DNA of 64,000 nucleotides from Dyadobacter subterraneus (GCF_015221875.1 NZ_JACYGY010000001.1:1798001-1862000); one strand, 5' to 3'; counted from the first letter of the stretch, positions 1-9,563 are shown. Program-made: numbers and translations. The notes: a model not told the origin generated them from the sequence alone.

Positions 1-942
1 TTCGTCGCCGCCGTACAAACCGTGCGCCAGACCGTTAAATTTTCGCAAATCCTGAAAACCCTTTTTTGTTGCATCCAGATATTTTTGTTCCGGATGATGC
101 TGATAATAGACTACCGGCTCCTTGATTCCCTGCGCCAGATTTACGCAATGAATGCTTCCCGATGTCGATAGAAGATTGGTGTTTAAAAATGCATTTGTAT
201 AATCAAAAGTCTGTTTATGAAGAAGGTCACCAAGATCAAGTAAAAATTTATCACCTGTAATATTGTACAGCCAGTACACGACCATCAGATTATCTCCGGC
301 TCTGAATTTGGCCCAATAAGTCCAGTGGTCAAGCGGATTTTTTGGAAGTTCTTTGAGTTGATATTTGAAATATTCCGTCATCAAAGTAATAACCCGCTGA
401 TCGCCCGTCGCGGAATAATACTGTTTTAAGATTTTCAGCATAACCATTTTCGGCCACCAGTCACGACTGTTATCTCTTTGCAATCCTGCTTCGCTTTCGT
501 AATCCTTAGATGGCCCAAAATATCCATCCGGCTGACGGCTGTTTATGGCCCATTCTACCCAGGGTTTTGTTTTGGCAATCAAATCTTTATCGTCAAGAAT
601 ATACGCCAGCGGCAAAAGTCCGTCGATCCAGTATGGGCCACGTTCCCATTGATCGCCATCGCCTCCAAGCCAGCCATTTCTCTGGTTCATGACAAGCGGA
701 TATAGGCTATCGAGATTTCCCGTTGCACCATTTTTTTGGCGCACAAGCATTTCTTTAAGCCAGCCTTGCGGTTTAATTGAACCCAAAGGCAATTCCAGAT
801 ACGTATTCTGACGCAAGGGAGCACGGCTGTTTACATAGTTCGCGTTTTGAATATGTTTTTTTGGCATTTGCCCAAAAGCAAAAATGGAAAAACCGGATAG
901 GAAAAGTGCCAGCGTATATTTTTTTGTCGTTTGCGAACTCAT
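1..942 (-). CDS. GH127/DUF1680-family glycosidase (beta-L-arabinofuranosidase-like), 3' truncated
   Basis: This reading frame is open from the ATG at 942 to the window edge, giving the N-terminal 314 residues of a longer protein. Residues 1-24 look like a secretion signal (hydrophobic LALFLSGFSIFAFGQ), so the enzyme is probably periplasmic or outer-membrane associated. The mature part has features of the DUF1680/GH127 (alpha/alpha)6-barrel family: an N-terminal LPLGSIKPQGWL, then WERGPYWIDGLLPLAY, and at the truncated end GLAHGLYGGDE, which resembles the conserved glycine-rich GDE segment before the catalytic zinc-cysteine region. Catalytic residues lie outside the window, so the substrate cannot be judged. 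Known relatives remove beta-L-arabinofuranose or related sugars from plant glycans. The family assignment is fairly sure and the specificity is not. Confidence 0.8.
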   Translation of the reverse strand, partial: MSSQTTKKYTLALFLSGFSIFAFGQMPKKHIQNANYVNSRAPLRQNTYLELPLGSIKPQGWLKEMLVRQKNGATGNLDSLYPLVMNQRNGWLGGDGDQWERGPYWIDGLLPLAYILDDKDLIAKTKPWVEWAINSRQPDGYFGPSKDYESEAGLQRDNSRDWWPKMVMLKILKQYYSATGDQRVITLMTEYFKYQLKELPKNPLDHWTYWAKFRAGDNLMVVYWLYNITGDKFLLDLGDLLHKQTFDYTNAFLNTNLLSTSGSIHCVNLAQGIKEPVVYYQHHPEQKYLDATKKGFQDLRKFNGLAHGLYGGDE

Positions 943-1101
943 TCGTAATATTTAGGAAAGCCAAAGTCCAATTTAGGGAAAAAAGCCAGAATAGGATAAT
1001 ATCTAACGGTGGATTTAGTCGTCCTCATTTATATTTCATCTCTTCTGATTACACATTTGTATTTTTGCTACTTTGCACAAAGTATATTAAAGCAATTTGT
1101 C

Positions 1102-1443
1102 ATGGCATTTATAAATTTCAATTCGGGTAAAGTTGTGCAGATATGGGATGGCATTTCCGGTACGCTGGCACATACGGAGAACTCGACTTTTGGCTATTTT
1201 ACAATTCAAAACGGTACAGATTTACCGGAGCACAGTCATATTCACGAACAGTGCTGCCACGTTCTGGAAGGTGAGCTTGAATTCAATATTAACGGAGAAA
1301 TACAATTACTGACAAAAGGTATGGCGGCGTTCATACCATCAATGGCACCGCATTCAGCCAAAGCTTTAACTGAATGTAAGGTAATTGACTGCTTCACCCC
1401 GGTTCGTGAAGATTTTGTAGCATTAGAAAAACAACAGTCCTGA
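1102..1443 (+). CDS. Small single-domain cupin protein
   Basis: This is a 113-residue protein with one cupin fold. Motif 1 is LPEHSHIHEQCCHVLEGELEF (metal-binding His residues, Glu, closing Gly) and motif 2 is PSMAPHSAKAL. An upstream in-frame ATG at 1009 would add 31 residues of unlikely sequence, so the ATG at 1102 is preferred because it starts just before the conserved beta-strands. There is no signal peptide, so it is cytoplasmic. Stand-alone cupins of this size are often sugar- or metabolite-binding proteins or small isomerases and dioxygenases, and nothing here decides which. The neighbouring genes point away from it or converge on it, so it seems to be a single-gene unit. Confidence 0.75.
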   Translation: MAFINFNSGKVVQIWDGISGTLAHTENSTFGYFTIQNGTDLPEHSHIHEQCCHVLEGELEFNINGEIQLLTKGMAAFIPSMAPHSAKALTECKVIDCFTPVREDFVALEKQQS

Positions 1444-1507
1444 TTTGTAAAAGCGGTCACAATCTTTAAAATATTCTATTTTCGATTTTGACCGTTATTG
1501 CTGGTAT

Positions 1508-2791
1508 CTAAACAGCCAGTGTCTGCAAAGCGCTGACCAGCTTGTCAATATCACTTAATGAATTATAAATGTGTGGTGCAATCCGGATTCCGCCGGTTGG
1601 TGCTGTTGCGATGCCATGCAGATCGTAAAGTTTTTGGCTGATTTCGGCAGGTTTTTTGCCGGGCAGATTAATATTGGTAATGCCGCCACTCAGTTCCGGC
1701 GAAATTGGCGTAAGGAATGTTATGGCAGGAATTTTAGTTCTGATTTGCTCCTTCAAATAATCATTCAGCTGGACAACCCGGTTTGCAACATTGGCCTTAC
1801 CAATGGTTTTATGAAAATTTACAGTTTCGATAAGTCCGGCAAGTGTCGCTTCATTCCGCTGACCTAATGCGCAGTACTTTTCATCCACTGTATTGCTGCT
1901 GTCCTTCCAGCCAACGCTTATAATATTCGGCCATAGCTGAGGCATTTTATCCTTTTTAATATACAAAATCCCGTTTTCCAGAGGTCCCATAAACCATTTG
2001 TGCGTGCTTCCGGTATAGAAATCACAACCCATCGATTTCAGGTCCAGATCCGTAGAGCCAAGAGACTGGGCGCCGTCAACAAAGGATAGAATATTTTTAG
2101 TTCCGGCAAGTTCACAAAGCAATTTTGCAGGCAGCGCAATACCGCTTGTGTTTGAAATATGTGAAAAGGCAATCAGTTTTGTTTGCGGAGTTATCGCTTC
2201 CCTGAAAGGTTTCACAAGCTCCTCCTGCGATTTAGGATTTTCCGGAACTGTCACCTTTTTCACTTTGAAACCATATCTTTTTGCCCGTTCCTCCCAGGCA
2301 ATACCATTGGAAGGATGATTCTGGTCCCATAAAATAATTTCATCACCAGTTTTCAGATCCAGTCCGTTTACGATAATATTATTACTTTCGGAAGTATTTC
2401 TGGTAATCCCGATTTCGTCGGCACCAACGCCGGTATATTCAGCTAATGCAGCAATAGAATTTTTTCTGCCTTCCGTGAATTGTTTGCGGTATTGAAATGA
2501 CACATCTTTTGATAAACCAGACATTATGCCTGTGACTTTTTCATTAACAGAAAAAGGAGCAGGACAAAGATTGGCTGCGTTCATCATGATCAGGTTCGGT
2601 GGTATGGCAAACTGCTTTTTAATCTGTGTCCAGAACTTTTCATCGGGTAACATACTGGAATGATGTACCGGCATGGCAACAACAGGTTCCGGATTCCATA
2701 TTGCCGGAATTGATAAAGCTGCAAGCGAGCCCGTTCCCAGATTTTTCAGGAAATTTCTTCTTGCGTTCTGAGATGTAGATTTGAATTTCAT
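1508..2791 (-). CDS. Tat-exported class V aminotransferase (isopenicillin-N epimerase/cysteine desulfurase-like)
   Basis: This is a 427-residue PLP-dependent enzyme of fold type I, aminotransferase class V. The N-terminus carries a twin-arginine signal (ARRNFLKNLGTG followed by a hydrophobic stretch), so the folded cofactor-loaded enzyme is probably exported. Visible hallmarks are TRNTSESNNIIVNGL for phosphate binding, SHISNTSG, the PLP-binding Asp in SFVDGAQSLG and the Schiff-base lysine in YTGSTHKWFMGP. The frame is open upstream to 2944, but the first 51 residues there are not protein-like and the Tat motif sits properly behind the ATG at 2791. Relatives include isopenicillin-N epimerase and selenocysteine lyase-like proteins. 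The true reaction is unknown, and an exported member of this family is somewhat unusual. Confidence 0.8.
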   Translation of the reverse strand: MKFKSTSQNARRNFLKNLGTGSLAALSIPAIWNPEPVVAMPVHHSSMLPDEKFWTQIKKQFAIPPNLIMMNAANLCPAPFSVNEKVTGIMSGLSKDVSFQYRKQFTEGRKNSIAALAEYTGVGADEIGITRNTSESNNIIVNGLDLKTGDEIILWDQNHPSNGIAWEERAKRYGFKVKKVTVPENPKSQEELVKPFREAITPQTKLIAFSHISNTSGIALPAKLLCELAGTKNILSFVDGAQSLGSTDLDLKSMGCDFYTGSTHKWFMGPLENGILYIKKDKMPQLWPNIISVGWKDSSNTVDEKYCALGQRNEATLAGLIETVNFHKTIGKANVANRVVQLNDYLKEQIRTKIPAITFLTPISPELSGGITNINLPGKKPAEISQKLYDLHGIATAPTGGIRIAPHIYNSLSDIDKLVSALQTLAV

Positions 2792-2966
2792 AGAATATAA
2801 CAGGAGTGATTGAGTGATGCGGATGCAGGGAAAATGCAGGCATTTAAATTTAAACAAATGCTGCTGATTTTGGGCTTTTTTTCTTTTCGTCACATGGAAT
2901 GAGGTTTCCGTCACAAATATTTTTTTGATGAAAATTACCACCATAACATTGTCAAAAAAATAAGAT

Positions 2967-4448
2967 ATGAAACTACGATTGATTGAATTTTGGCTGGCAA
3001 CACTTTGCTGGATTTTCAGTATTTATACATTTCTGGATAATGCTTTTTCCGCAAAACAGCCGCACCGGGCCTATATTGAGGAGATGACACAGCTATTTGC
3101 ACAAAAAGGTTTGCTGTACGATTATTACACCTATCATCTTTTACCACAAATTTCGGTTGCTACCGGTTTATATCTTTGTTTTATTTTTCTTAACAACTGG
3201 GTTTTCCCAAAGTATCAGCCACGGAAAAAATGGAATATTATTGCCATTTTTTTGCTATTCACATTTGCATTTCTAACAACGGTATACGCCAGTTATTATC
3301 GTTACGACAACTTCCTGACTTATCCTTCCTTTGGTGAAAGTTTTATTAATTGTGTCCCGATTACGTTCAAAATATTTCTATTGTTTTTAGCCTACACAAT
3401 TGTTAAAAACCTGATTTTATTTTATCTGGTTGTAGATAATCAAAGTCAGAATTTACGTGCAAGAATCGTACGGGAAGTCGTTGTAGTTTTCTTGATATGG
3501 GTGGTAGTTCTGTTTGTTTTGGTCAAGAGCGATAATAACGATTTTGGCCCTTTCTGGCTCGGTGTGTTTCCATGTGGTTATTTCGTTTATGTTTTTAACT
3601 TATATTTTTTAATCCCACGTTATCACAAAGATCCTAATCAGATCATGGCCTATGTTGTCAGGCTCGTGTTTGTATTAATTCTTTCAGGATTTGTTTCAAT
3701 GATCTTTTTAAAAGGTATTGACAAACTTCCGCCGCCGATGGCATTTATAACAATGGATTTTCTTGTTTTTGCGATAGCGGTTATTTTCTCATTGTTTATT
3801 TACAATCAAAATAAAGATCAGCTTCAACAGCTATATTCACTCAAAACAGAGTTGGGGAAATCTTCGGCCGACCTACAATTTCTTCGATCACAAATCAATC
3901 CTCATTTTCTTTTTAATGTACTGAATACATTATACGGAACGGCTATTCAGGAGCGTGCGGAACGGACGTCTGAGGGAATTCAAAAACTTGGAGATATGAT
4001 GCGGTTTATGCTTTATGAGAATAATCTGGACCAAATTCCGGTAGCACGCGAAATAGATTATCTGAAAGATTATATTCACTTGCAGAATCTGCGCCTGGCA
4101 AAGTCGGAAAATATCAAGGTTGAAGTAAATATTTCCGAAAATGCATGTCAGCATTCTATTGCGCCCATGCTTTTGATTCCGTTTATCGAAAATGCTTACA
4201 AACATGGAATAAGTTTGCAGAATCGTTCATGGATCAATATTTCCATAAGGTGTCAGGAAAGCAAACTTGAACTGGATGTTTACAATAGTATTCATGTCAA
4301 AAATCAGCCAGATCCGGAAAGTGATCATAAAGGAATTGGTTTGGAAAATGTCCGACAAAGGCTGGAATTGATGTATCCCGAGAAATATGAATTACAAATC
4401 AGGGAATCACAGATAGAATATTTTGTACACCTTACTTTAAGTTTTTAG
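2967..4448 (+). CDS. LytS-type sensor histidine kinase
   Basis: This 493-residue membrane kinase is of the His_kinase (PF06580) type. About six to eight hydrophobic segments fill residues 1-280 (for example 11-24, 62-80, 91-110, 133-156, 168-186, 196-217, 229-250, 259-280). A short coiled linker (QNKDQLQQLYSLKTELGKSS) leads to the phospho-acceptor box LRSQINPHFLFNVLNTL with His313. The ATP-binding N-box is PMLLIPFIENAYKHG (about 400-414) and the G-box is KGIGLENVRQRLELMY (about 455-470). The response regulator follows 32 bases downstream, so the two genes form one operon. There is no recognisable periplasmic sensor domain; the signal is probably sensed by or through the membrane part. It diverges from the aminotransferase gene, whose ATG lies 176 bases away. 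Confidence 0.92.
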   Translation: MKLRLIEFWLATLCWIFSIYTFLDNAFSAKQPHRAYIEEMTQLFAQKGLLYDYYTYHLLPQISVATGLYLCFIFLNNWVFPKYQPRKKWNIIAIFLLFTFAFLTTVYASYYRYDNFLTYPSFGESFINCVPITFKIFLLFLAYTIVKNLILFYLVVDNQSQNLRARIVREVVVVFLIWVVVLFVLVKSDNNDFGPFWLGVFPCGYFVYVFNLYFLIPRYHKDPNQIMAYVVRLVFVLILSGFVSMIFLKGIDKLPPPMAFITMDFLVFAIAVIFSLFIYNQNKDQLQQLYSLKTELGKSSADLQFLRSQINPHFLFNVLNTLYGTAIQERAERTSEGIQKLGDMMRFMLYENNLDQIPVAREIDYLKDYIHLQNLRLAKSENIKVEVNISENACQHSIAPMLLIPFIENAYKHGISLQNRSWINISIRCQESKLELDVYNSIHVKNQPDPESDHKGIGLENVRQRLELMYPEKYELQIRESQIEYFVHLTLSF

Positions 4449-4480
4449 ATACTATATTTATTTTGAAACGATAGTCTGAA

Positions 4481-5188
4481 ATGAATGGAACAATTAAATC
4501 GATTGCAGTTGATGATGAGCCTATTGCGTTAGAAATTATTGAATCGCTGGCAGCAAAAGTTTCCTTTTTAAGCTTACAGGCCAGTTTTGTCAATGCTTTT
4601 GACGCAATAGAATATTTGCAGCAAAATCCTGTCGACCTGATTTTTCTGGATATTAAAATGCCGGATATTTCAGGATTTGAATTATTAAAATTACTTGATA
4701 GTCAGCCGCTTGTTATTTTCACCACTGCCTATACGGAACATGCCGTTAAAAGTTATGAGCTGGATGCTATCGATTATTTACTCAAACCATTTTCTTCCGA
4801 ACGTTTTATAAAAGCCTGTAATAAAGCCGCAGAGGTATTGGAATTTCGTAGAAAAAATTTGAATCAAAAACCAGATTTTCTATTTATCAAATCTGGTTTT
4901 GAACAGGTAAAAGTATTCTACAATGAAATCCTGTATATTGAAAGTGCGGGAAATTATATGGTTTTTATGCTGCAAAATGACAAAATTTTGTCCCGTCTTA
5001 CTATGAAAGAAGTTTTGCACCTTTTACCGGAAACTGATTTTATTCGCGTACACCGGTCTTTCATTGTTTCAAAAAATCATGTCAGCAAAATTGAACGGAA
5101 TCAATTGCACATTGGAAAAAGTGTAATTCCTGTTGGCAGTATGTTTTCAGAAGATGTAACGAATTATTTCTCCGGTGTCATTTTGTAA
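4481..5188 (+). CDS. LytTR-family response regulator
   Basis: This 235-residue regulator is the partner of the kinase immediately upstream. The receiver domain covers residues 4-118, with acidic pocket DDE (11-13), phospho-acceptor Asp57 in LIFLDIKMPD, Thr/Ala switch TTAYTE (81-86) and conserved Lys102 in LLKPF. The C-terminal LytTR DNA-binding domain spans about 130-230 (FIKSGFEQVKVFYNEILYIE, then TDFIRVHRSFIVSKNHV). LytTR regulators usually bind paired direct repeats upstream of target genes; no target site was identified here. The next gene cluster lies 410 bases downstream and may or may not be its target. Confidence 0.93.
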   Translation: MNGTIKSIAVDDEPIALEIIESLAAKVSFLSLQASFVNAFDAIEYLQQNPVDLIFLDIKMPDISGFELLKLLDSQPLVIFTTAYTEHAVKSYELDAIDYLLKPFSSERFIKACNKAAEVLEFRRKNLNQKPDFLFIKSGFEQVKVFYNEILYIESAGNYMVFMLQNDKILSRLTMKEVLHLLPETDFIRVHRSFIVSKNHVSKIERNQLHIGKSVIPVGSMFSEDVTNYFSGVIL

Positions 5189-5598
5189 AGTATATCTGAT
5201 TGTAACCTGCAATTTCCTGAACTTGTCATCCTATCAAAATCCTTCTCAATTCATTATCATTTTCCTCTTTCGCCAAAACGATTTTCCGTTGCCGCACTTC
5301 TTCCTATCCCATTTTCTGGCACCACTTTTGATTTCTCTCTTTGGCTATCCGGCTCAGTGGCGGGTTGACTGTCAAGTCTGACTGTAATTGTTCCTCTGGA
5401 ATAATTTGGATAGATAAACTTACGAGGCCAATAAACCACAGGGATTACATAGCCGATTATTCTTTGGGTAATCTTCATTTTTGAATGAGGAAATTTTGCC
5501 TCATTGATAAAATGTCTAGTTTTTAATGGTTTTAAATTAGACTAGCAAGAAGAGATTCCGGAATAAGTTTTAGTATGAAAACAGGTAAATTTTAAGAT
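5189..5598. other. 410-base intergenic region before the paoABC operon
   Basis: No convincing gene was found. A 73-codon minus-strand frame (5257-5478) has no recognisable domain. The segment near 5500-5598 is AT-rich and probably holds the promoter of the molybdoenzyme operon, but no confident -33/-7 pair could be assigned. A GTAACC-N17-GTC match at 5202-5227 resembles the ECF element seen near 50.2 kb, but its flanks differ and no gene follows closely. Confidence 0.5.
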
Positions 5599-6234
5599 AT
5601 GGAAACAGAAGATTTTGAAAATCAATATCCGGAAGATTCTTCCGGCATTGGTGAAGGCGGATCTACCCGCAGAGCTTTTTTGACACAATTGGGTTTGGGA
5701 GGAGTCGGACTTGCGGCCGTGCCATTATTTTCACAGGCAAAAGCCCAAACCATACCAGTTGCGGAAGTAGACATGTTAAAAGTAACCATGTCCGTTAATG
5801 GTAAAAAACAAATGCTGACCATCGATTCACGTTTGACCTTATTGGATGCGCTTCGTGAAAAACTGGATTTAACAGGAACCAAAAAGGGATGCGACCACGG
5901 ACAATGCGGAGCATGTACAGTTCTGGTTGATAATCGTAGAATTAATTCTTGTCTACGCTTGACTGCCATGTGCGACGGAGCAGAAATTACAACCATTGAA
6001 GGATTGGCAAAAGGGGAGGATCTTCATCCTGTACAGGAAGCTTTTATCAAACACGATGCTTACCAGTGCGGATATTGTACGCCCGGTCAAATTTGTTCGG
6101 CAGTCGGTCTAATACAGGAAGGGAGAGCCAAAACGGACGCAGATATACGGGAATCTATGAGCGGGAATATCTGCCGGTGCGGAGCCTACCAGCATATTCT
6201 TGATGCGATTAAAGATGTTCAGCAACAAGCTTAA
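5599..6234 (+). CDS. paoA: PaoA-like [2Fe-2S] subunit of periplasmic aldehyde oxidoreductase
   Basis: This is the 211-residue iron-sulfur subunit of a xanthine-oxidase-family molybdoenzyme. Residues 23-50 form a Tat signal (TRRAFLTQLGLGGVGLAA). Because only this subunit has one, it presumably carries the folded heterotrimer across the membrane, as in Escherichia coli PaoABC (YagTSR). The plant-type [2Fe-2S] domain has Cys98, Cys103, Cys106 and Cys118 (KKGCDHGQCGACTVL). The helical [2Fe-2S] domain has Cys157, Cys160, Cys192 and Cys194 (YQCGYCTPGQ, NICRCGAY). It is the first gene of a three-gene operon, with paoB starting 15 bases downstream. All eight cluster ligands are present, so it should be functional. 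Confidence 0.92.
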   Translation: METEDFENQYPEDSSGIGEGGSTRRAFLTQLGLGGVGLAAVPLFSQAKAQTIPVAEVDMLKVTMSVNGKKQMLTIDSRLTLLDALREKLDLTGTKKGCDHGQCGACTVLVDNRRINSCLRLTAMCDGAEITTIEGLAKGEDLHPVQEAFIKHDAYQCGYCTPGQICSAVGLIQEGRAKTDADIRESMSGNICRCGAYQHILDAIKDVQQQA

Positions 6235-6249
6235 AAAGACGTTTAAAAT

Positions 6250-7233
6250 ATGAATCCTTTTAAATATACCTCAGTAAAAGATAGTAAAACTGCTATGACT
6301 GCCGCTGCAACTGCCGGGTCAAAATTCATTGCTGGTGGTACCAATATTGTTGATCTGATGAAGCTGAATATCGAAACACCCAGGCAGATAATCGATATTA
6401 ATGGTCTTGGTTTTAATAAAATTGAAACACTTGCAAATGGTAATATAATGATCGGAGCACTTGTAAAAAACAGTGATCTCGCCTATGACACTACGATTAT
6501 GCAGCGTTATCCGGTTTTGTCAGAAGCCTTGCTTGCAGGCGCATCAGCTCAGTTGCGTAACGCTGCAAGTACCGGTGGAAATCTGATGCAAAGAACCCGT
6601 TGTCCCTATTTTTATGATGTAGCTTTTGCCTGCAACAAGCGTGTGCAAGGGTCCGGATGCTCTGCTATTCCCGGGTATAACCGCGATAATGCAGTTTTGG
6701 GTACCAGCGATAAATGCATTGCCACGCATCCGTCGGATATGTGCGTGGCAATGGCTGCTTTGGGTGCCATCATACATTTACAGGGTGCCAAAGGTACCAG
6801 AACAATTCCGTTTGCAGATTTTCATCTCCTGCCCGGACAAACCCCCCATCTGGAACATAATCTGAAATCGGGTGAATTAATTACTTCGGTGGAATTACCG
6901 GCGTTAAGTTTCTCTTCAAAATCACATTATTTAAAAGCGAGAGATCGTGCTTCTTATCAGTTTGCACTGGCCTCTGCGGCTGTCGTGCTGGATATCAAAA
7001 ATGGAATTATAGAAAACGCCCGTATCGCGCTGGGTGGAGTCGGGACAAAACCATGGCGTTCGTTTTCTGCTGAAAAATCGCTTGTTGGTAAAAGTGCAGG
7101 AACTGAAACTTACCGCAAGGCAGCTGATATGGCGTTAGCAGAAGCAAAAGCATATAAGGACAACGGATTTAAAATTGAATTGGCCAAACGTACACTGGTA
7201 CAAGCCTTAACCAAAGTTGGAGAAATGTCATGA
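6250..7233 (+). CDS. paoB: PaoB-like FAD-binding subunit, with [4Fe-4S] insert
   Basis: This 327-residue FAD subunit is of the CO-dehydrogenase flavoprotein fold. The FAD pyrophosphate loop is FIAGGTNIVDLM (about 26-37), and a second glycine-rich contact is QLRNAASTGGNLMQ (101-114). The cysteine-rich loop, with Cys118, Cys128, Cys137 and Cys156 in RTRCPYFYDVAFACNK and SGCSAIPGYNR, is the signature of the PaoB/YagS branch, where the insert carries an extra [4Fe-4S] cluster. This supports a PaoABC rather than a xanthine dehydrogenase assignment. Its stop codon overlaps the start of paoC (ATGA), which suggests translational coupling. Electrons would pass from molybdenum through the iron-sulfur clusters to FAD. 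Confidence 0.92.
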   Translation: MNPFKYTSVKDSKTAMTAAATAGSKFIAGGTNIVDLMKLNIETPRQIIDINGLGFNKIETLANGNIMIGALVKNSDLAYDTTIMQRYPVLSEALLAGASAQLRNAASTGGNLMQRTRCPYFYDVAFACNKRVQGSGCSAIPGYNRDNAVLGTSDKCIATHPSDMCVAMAALGAIIHLQGAKGTRTIPFADFHLLPGQTPHLEHNLKSGELITSVELPALSFSSKSHYLKARDRASYQFALASAAVVLDIKNGIIENARIALGGVGTKPWRSFSAEKSLVGKSAGTETYRKAADMALAEAKAYKDNGFKIELAKRTLVQALTKVGEMS

Positions 7234-9563
7234 GCGCACCATTATTAGTTGGACAGGGCGTCGACCGGGTTGACGGCCGCCTGAAAGTTACCGGTGGCGC
7301 AAAATATGCAGCCGAATTTAACATTGAAAATCTGGCTTATGGCGTTACCGTGCAAAGCACGATCACCAAAGGTCATATCAGTAAAATTGATACTACAATC
7401 GCAAAGAAATCTCCGGGCGTAATTGACATTCTTACATATAGAAATGCGATGCAGCTTCACTTTCCGGCCAGCTCGGATCCAGGCCAGGGCAAATTTGCAG
7501 AAAAGGATTTATTGCCGTTGCAAAGCGACAGAATCTTTTATGACGGACAGCATATAGCCGTGGTTATTGCAGAAACTTTTGAACAGGCAGAACACGCAGC
7601 TTCGCTTTTGCAAATCACTTATGACAAGCAGGATGCCATTTTTGACCTGAAAGAAAATATAGGGAAATCATATAAGCCGGCTAAGGGACTTGGTGGATCA
7701 GAAGTTCAGTTGAAGCGCGGCGATGCTGAAAAAGCACTTCAAACTGCTGCCGTTAAAATTGATGAAACCTACACCACACCCGTTTATCATCACAATGCCA
7801 TGGAACCGCATGCAACGATTGCGCAATGGAATGGCGATGAGCTGATGATTTATGATGCTACACAATCGGTGGCCGGCAGCCATAGTTTAATGTCGCAATT
7901 AATTGGTGTTCCGAAGGAAAAAATCCGCGTTGTCTCGTATTATATTGGTGGAGGTTTTGGGTCAAAAGGTTTTTCGTGGCCGGGTACTGTTATGGCGGTA
8001 ATGTCCGCAAAACTGGTCAATCGTCCGGTTAAACTTGTATTGAGTCGTCAACAGGTTTTCACAACAGGCGGCCGCCGGTCGCAGACAATCCAAAACGTTG
8101 CATTGGGCGCCGATGCCTCCGGGAAAATTTCTGCCATAAAACATGCATCAACAGTTGAAACTTCTTTTGTCGACGAATTTGTAGAGCCGGCAGGTGTGGC
8201 AACCGCCATGTTATATGCAAGTGAAAATCTGGATGTAAGTCACAATCTGGTACGTTTGAACAAAGGAACGCCGTGTCCAATGCGTGCGCCTGGTGAAGCT
8301 ACGGGTACCTTTGGGCTGGAAGTTGCGATGGATGAGCTGGCGTATAAGTTAAAAATGGATCCGGTGAAATTGCGCTTGGTAAATTATACTGAAACGGAGC
8401 CGCAAAAGGACAAACCATTTTCTTCAAAAAATCTGAAAGAATGTTATGAAAAAGGTGCTCAGGCTATTGGCTGGGGAGAAAGATCATACGAGCCCCGTAC
8501 GATGAAAGACGGGAAATATCTTGTTGGATATGGGATGGCCACGGCAACATATCCTGCCAATAGAGGGAAATCTTCGGCTAAGGCAATACTTTTTTCAGAC
8601 GGTCACGCTGAAATAGAATGTGCAACCCAGGATATTGGAACCGGCACTTATACCGTCATGACTCAGCTGGCGGCTGATACTTTGAATCTGCCTATTGATA
8701 AAGTTAAAGTGAAACTGGGTGATAGTAAATTTCCACAAGGTGCAAATTCCGGTGGTTCTCAGGTAACGGCGAGTGTAGGTCCGGCAATTCGTGCTGCGGC
8801 AATAGGAGCAATTCAAAAAGTGGCGAAACTGGTTGTGAACGATAAAAATTCTCCACTTTACAAAATGGATCCGGAAAATCTGGTATTAAAAGATGGACTA
8901 CTGGTTTCCAACGGAAATGGGAAAAAAGGAGAAAGTTTATTTGATATTTTGAAAAGGAATAATTTGTCTCAGATTGAAGGTCAGGCTTCTGTCAATGTTT
9001 CTACACGTGGTCAGCAGCAGGAAGCAAATCCGGCTGCCGGAAGTGCCGAGGAAGCGGTTCAAAAGGAAAGTGCAAATAATGAGGCTATAAAATCAGATGA
9101 AGCGGTTGACAGGAAAAGTTATGCATTCCATTCGTTTGGTGCCCATTTTGTCAAAGTCCGAGTCGATCCTGAACTAGGGAAAGTTTACATCGATAAAATC
9201 GTTGGTGTTATGGATATTGGTAAGGTTATGAATTTGAAACTTGCCAAAAACCAGATTATGGGCGGACAGATTTTCGGTATTGGAATGGCACTCATGGAAG
9301 GAACAGAATATGATCCGGTACGTGGCAGAGTAGTAACACGAGACCTTGCCAATTACCTGGTTCCGGTTCATGCAGATATGCCCGATTTTGAGGTCATCTT
9401 TCTTGATAAGCCAGATTTGCTCATTTCACCAATTGGTGCCAGAGGTATAGGTGAAATTGGAATAACCGGAATAACTGCGGCCATTGTCAATGCGGTTTAT
9501 CATGCGACAGGAATCAGGGTGAGAGATTTGCCTATCCGGCCTGATAAACTGATCATGGTATAA
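7230..9563 (+). CDS. paoC: PaoC-like molybdenum cofactor-binding catalytic subunit
   Basis: This 777-residue catalytic subunit belongs to the xanthine oxidase family. The N-terminal aldehyde-oxidase a/b hammerhead domain begins GVDRVDGRLKVTGGAKYAAE. Molybdopterin contacts include GGGFGSKGF and RAPGEATGTFGLE, and the catalytic base is Glu742 in GARGIGEIGITG near the C-terminus. The protein is longer than E. coli PaoC (732) partly because of a Gln/Ala/Glu-rich insertion at about 590-630. It should oxidise aldehydes in the periplasm, probably a broad range of aromatic or aliphatic ones as in PaoABC. No XdhC/PaoD-type maturation chaperone gene follows; the next gene is a chitinase behind a terminator. 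Confidence 0.92.
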   Translation: MSAPLLVGQGVDRVDGRLKVTGGAKYAAEFNIENLAYGVTVQSTITKGHISKIDTTIAKKSPGVIDILTYRNAMQLHFPASSDPGQGKFAEKDLLPLQSDRIFYDGQHIAVVIAETFEQAEHAASLLQITYDKQDAIFDLKENIGKSYKPAKGLGGSEVQLKRGDAEKALQTAAVKIDETYTTPVYHHNAMEPHATIAQWNGDELMIYDATQSVAGSHSLMSQLIGVPKEKIRVVSYYIGGGFGSKGFSWPGTVMAVMSAKLVNRPVKLVLSRQQVFTTGGRRSQTIQNVALGADASGKISAIKHASTVETSFVDEFVEPAGVATAMLYASENLDVSHNLVRLNKGTPCPMRAPGEATGTFGLEVAMDELAYKLKMDPVKLRLVNYTETEPQKDKPFSSKNLKECYEKGAQAIGWGERSYEPRTMKDGKYLVGYGMATATYPANRGKSSAKAILFSDGHAEIECATQDIGTGTYTVMTQLAADTLNLPIDKVKVKLGDSKFPQGANSGGSQVTASVGPAIRAAAIGAIQKVAKLVVNDKNSPLYKMDPENLVLKDGLLVSNGNGKKGESLFDILKRNNLSQIEGQASVNVSTRGQQQEANPAAGSAEEAVQKESANNEAIKSDEAVDRKSYAFHSFGAHFVKVRVDPELGKVYIDKIVGVMDIGKVMNLKLAKNQIMGGQIFGIGMALMEGTEYDPVRGRVVTRDLANYLVPVHADMPDFEVIFLDKPDLLISPIGARGIGEIGITGITAAIVNAVYHATGIRVRDLPIRPDKLIMV

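Noticed and set aside
1009..1101. Longer N-terminus for the cupin protein
   Set aside because: The added 31 residues are unlike the family and the ATG at 1102 precedes the conserved domain directly.
5202..5227. GTAACC-N17-GTC match resembling the second ECF promoter
   Set aside because: The flanking bases differ from AATCT...GTCT(A/T)A, and no gene starts within 350 bases downstream, so chance is likely.
5257..5478. 73-codon minus-strand frame in the gap before paoA
   Set aside because: No recognisable domain or signal, and its composition (short charged C-terminus) looks like chance. It is not supported by neighbours.
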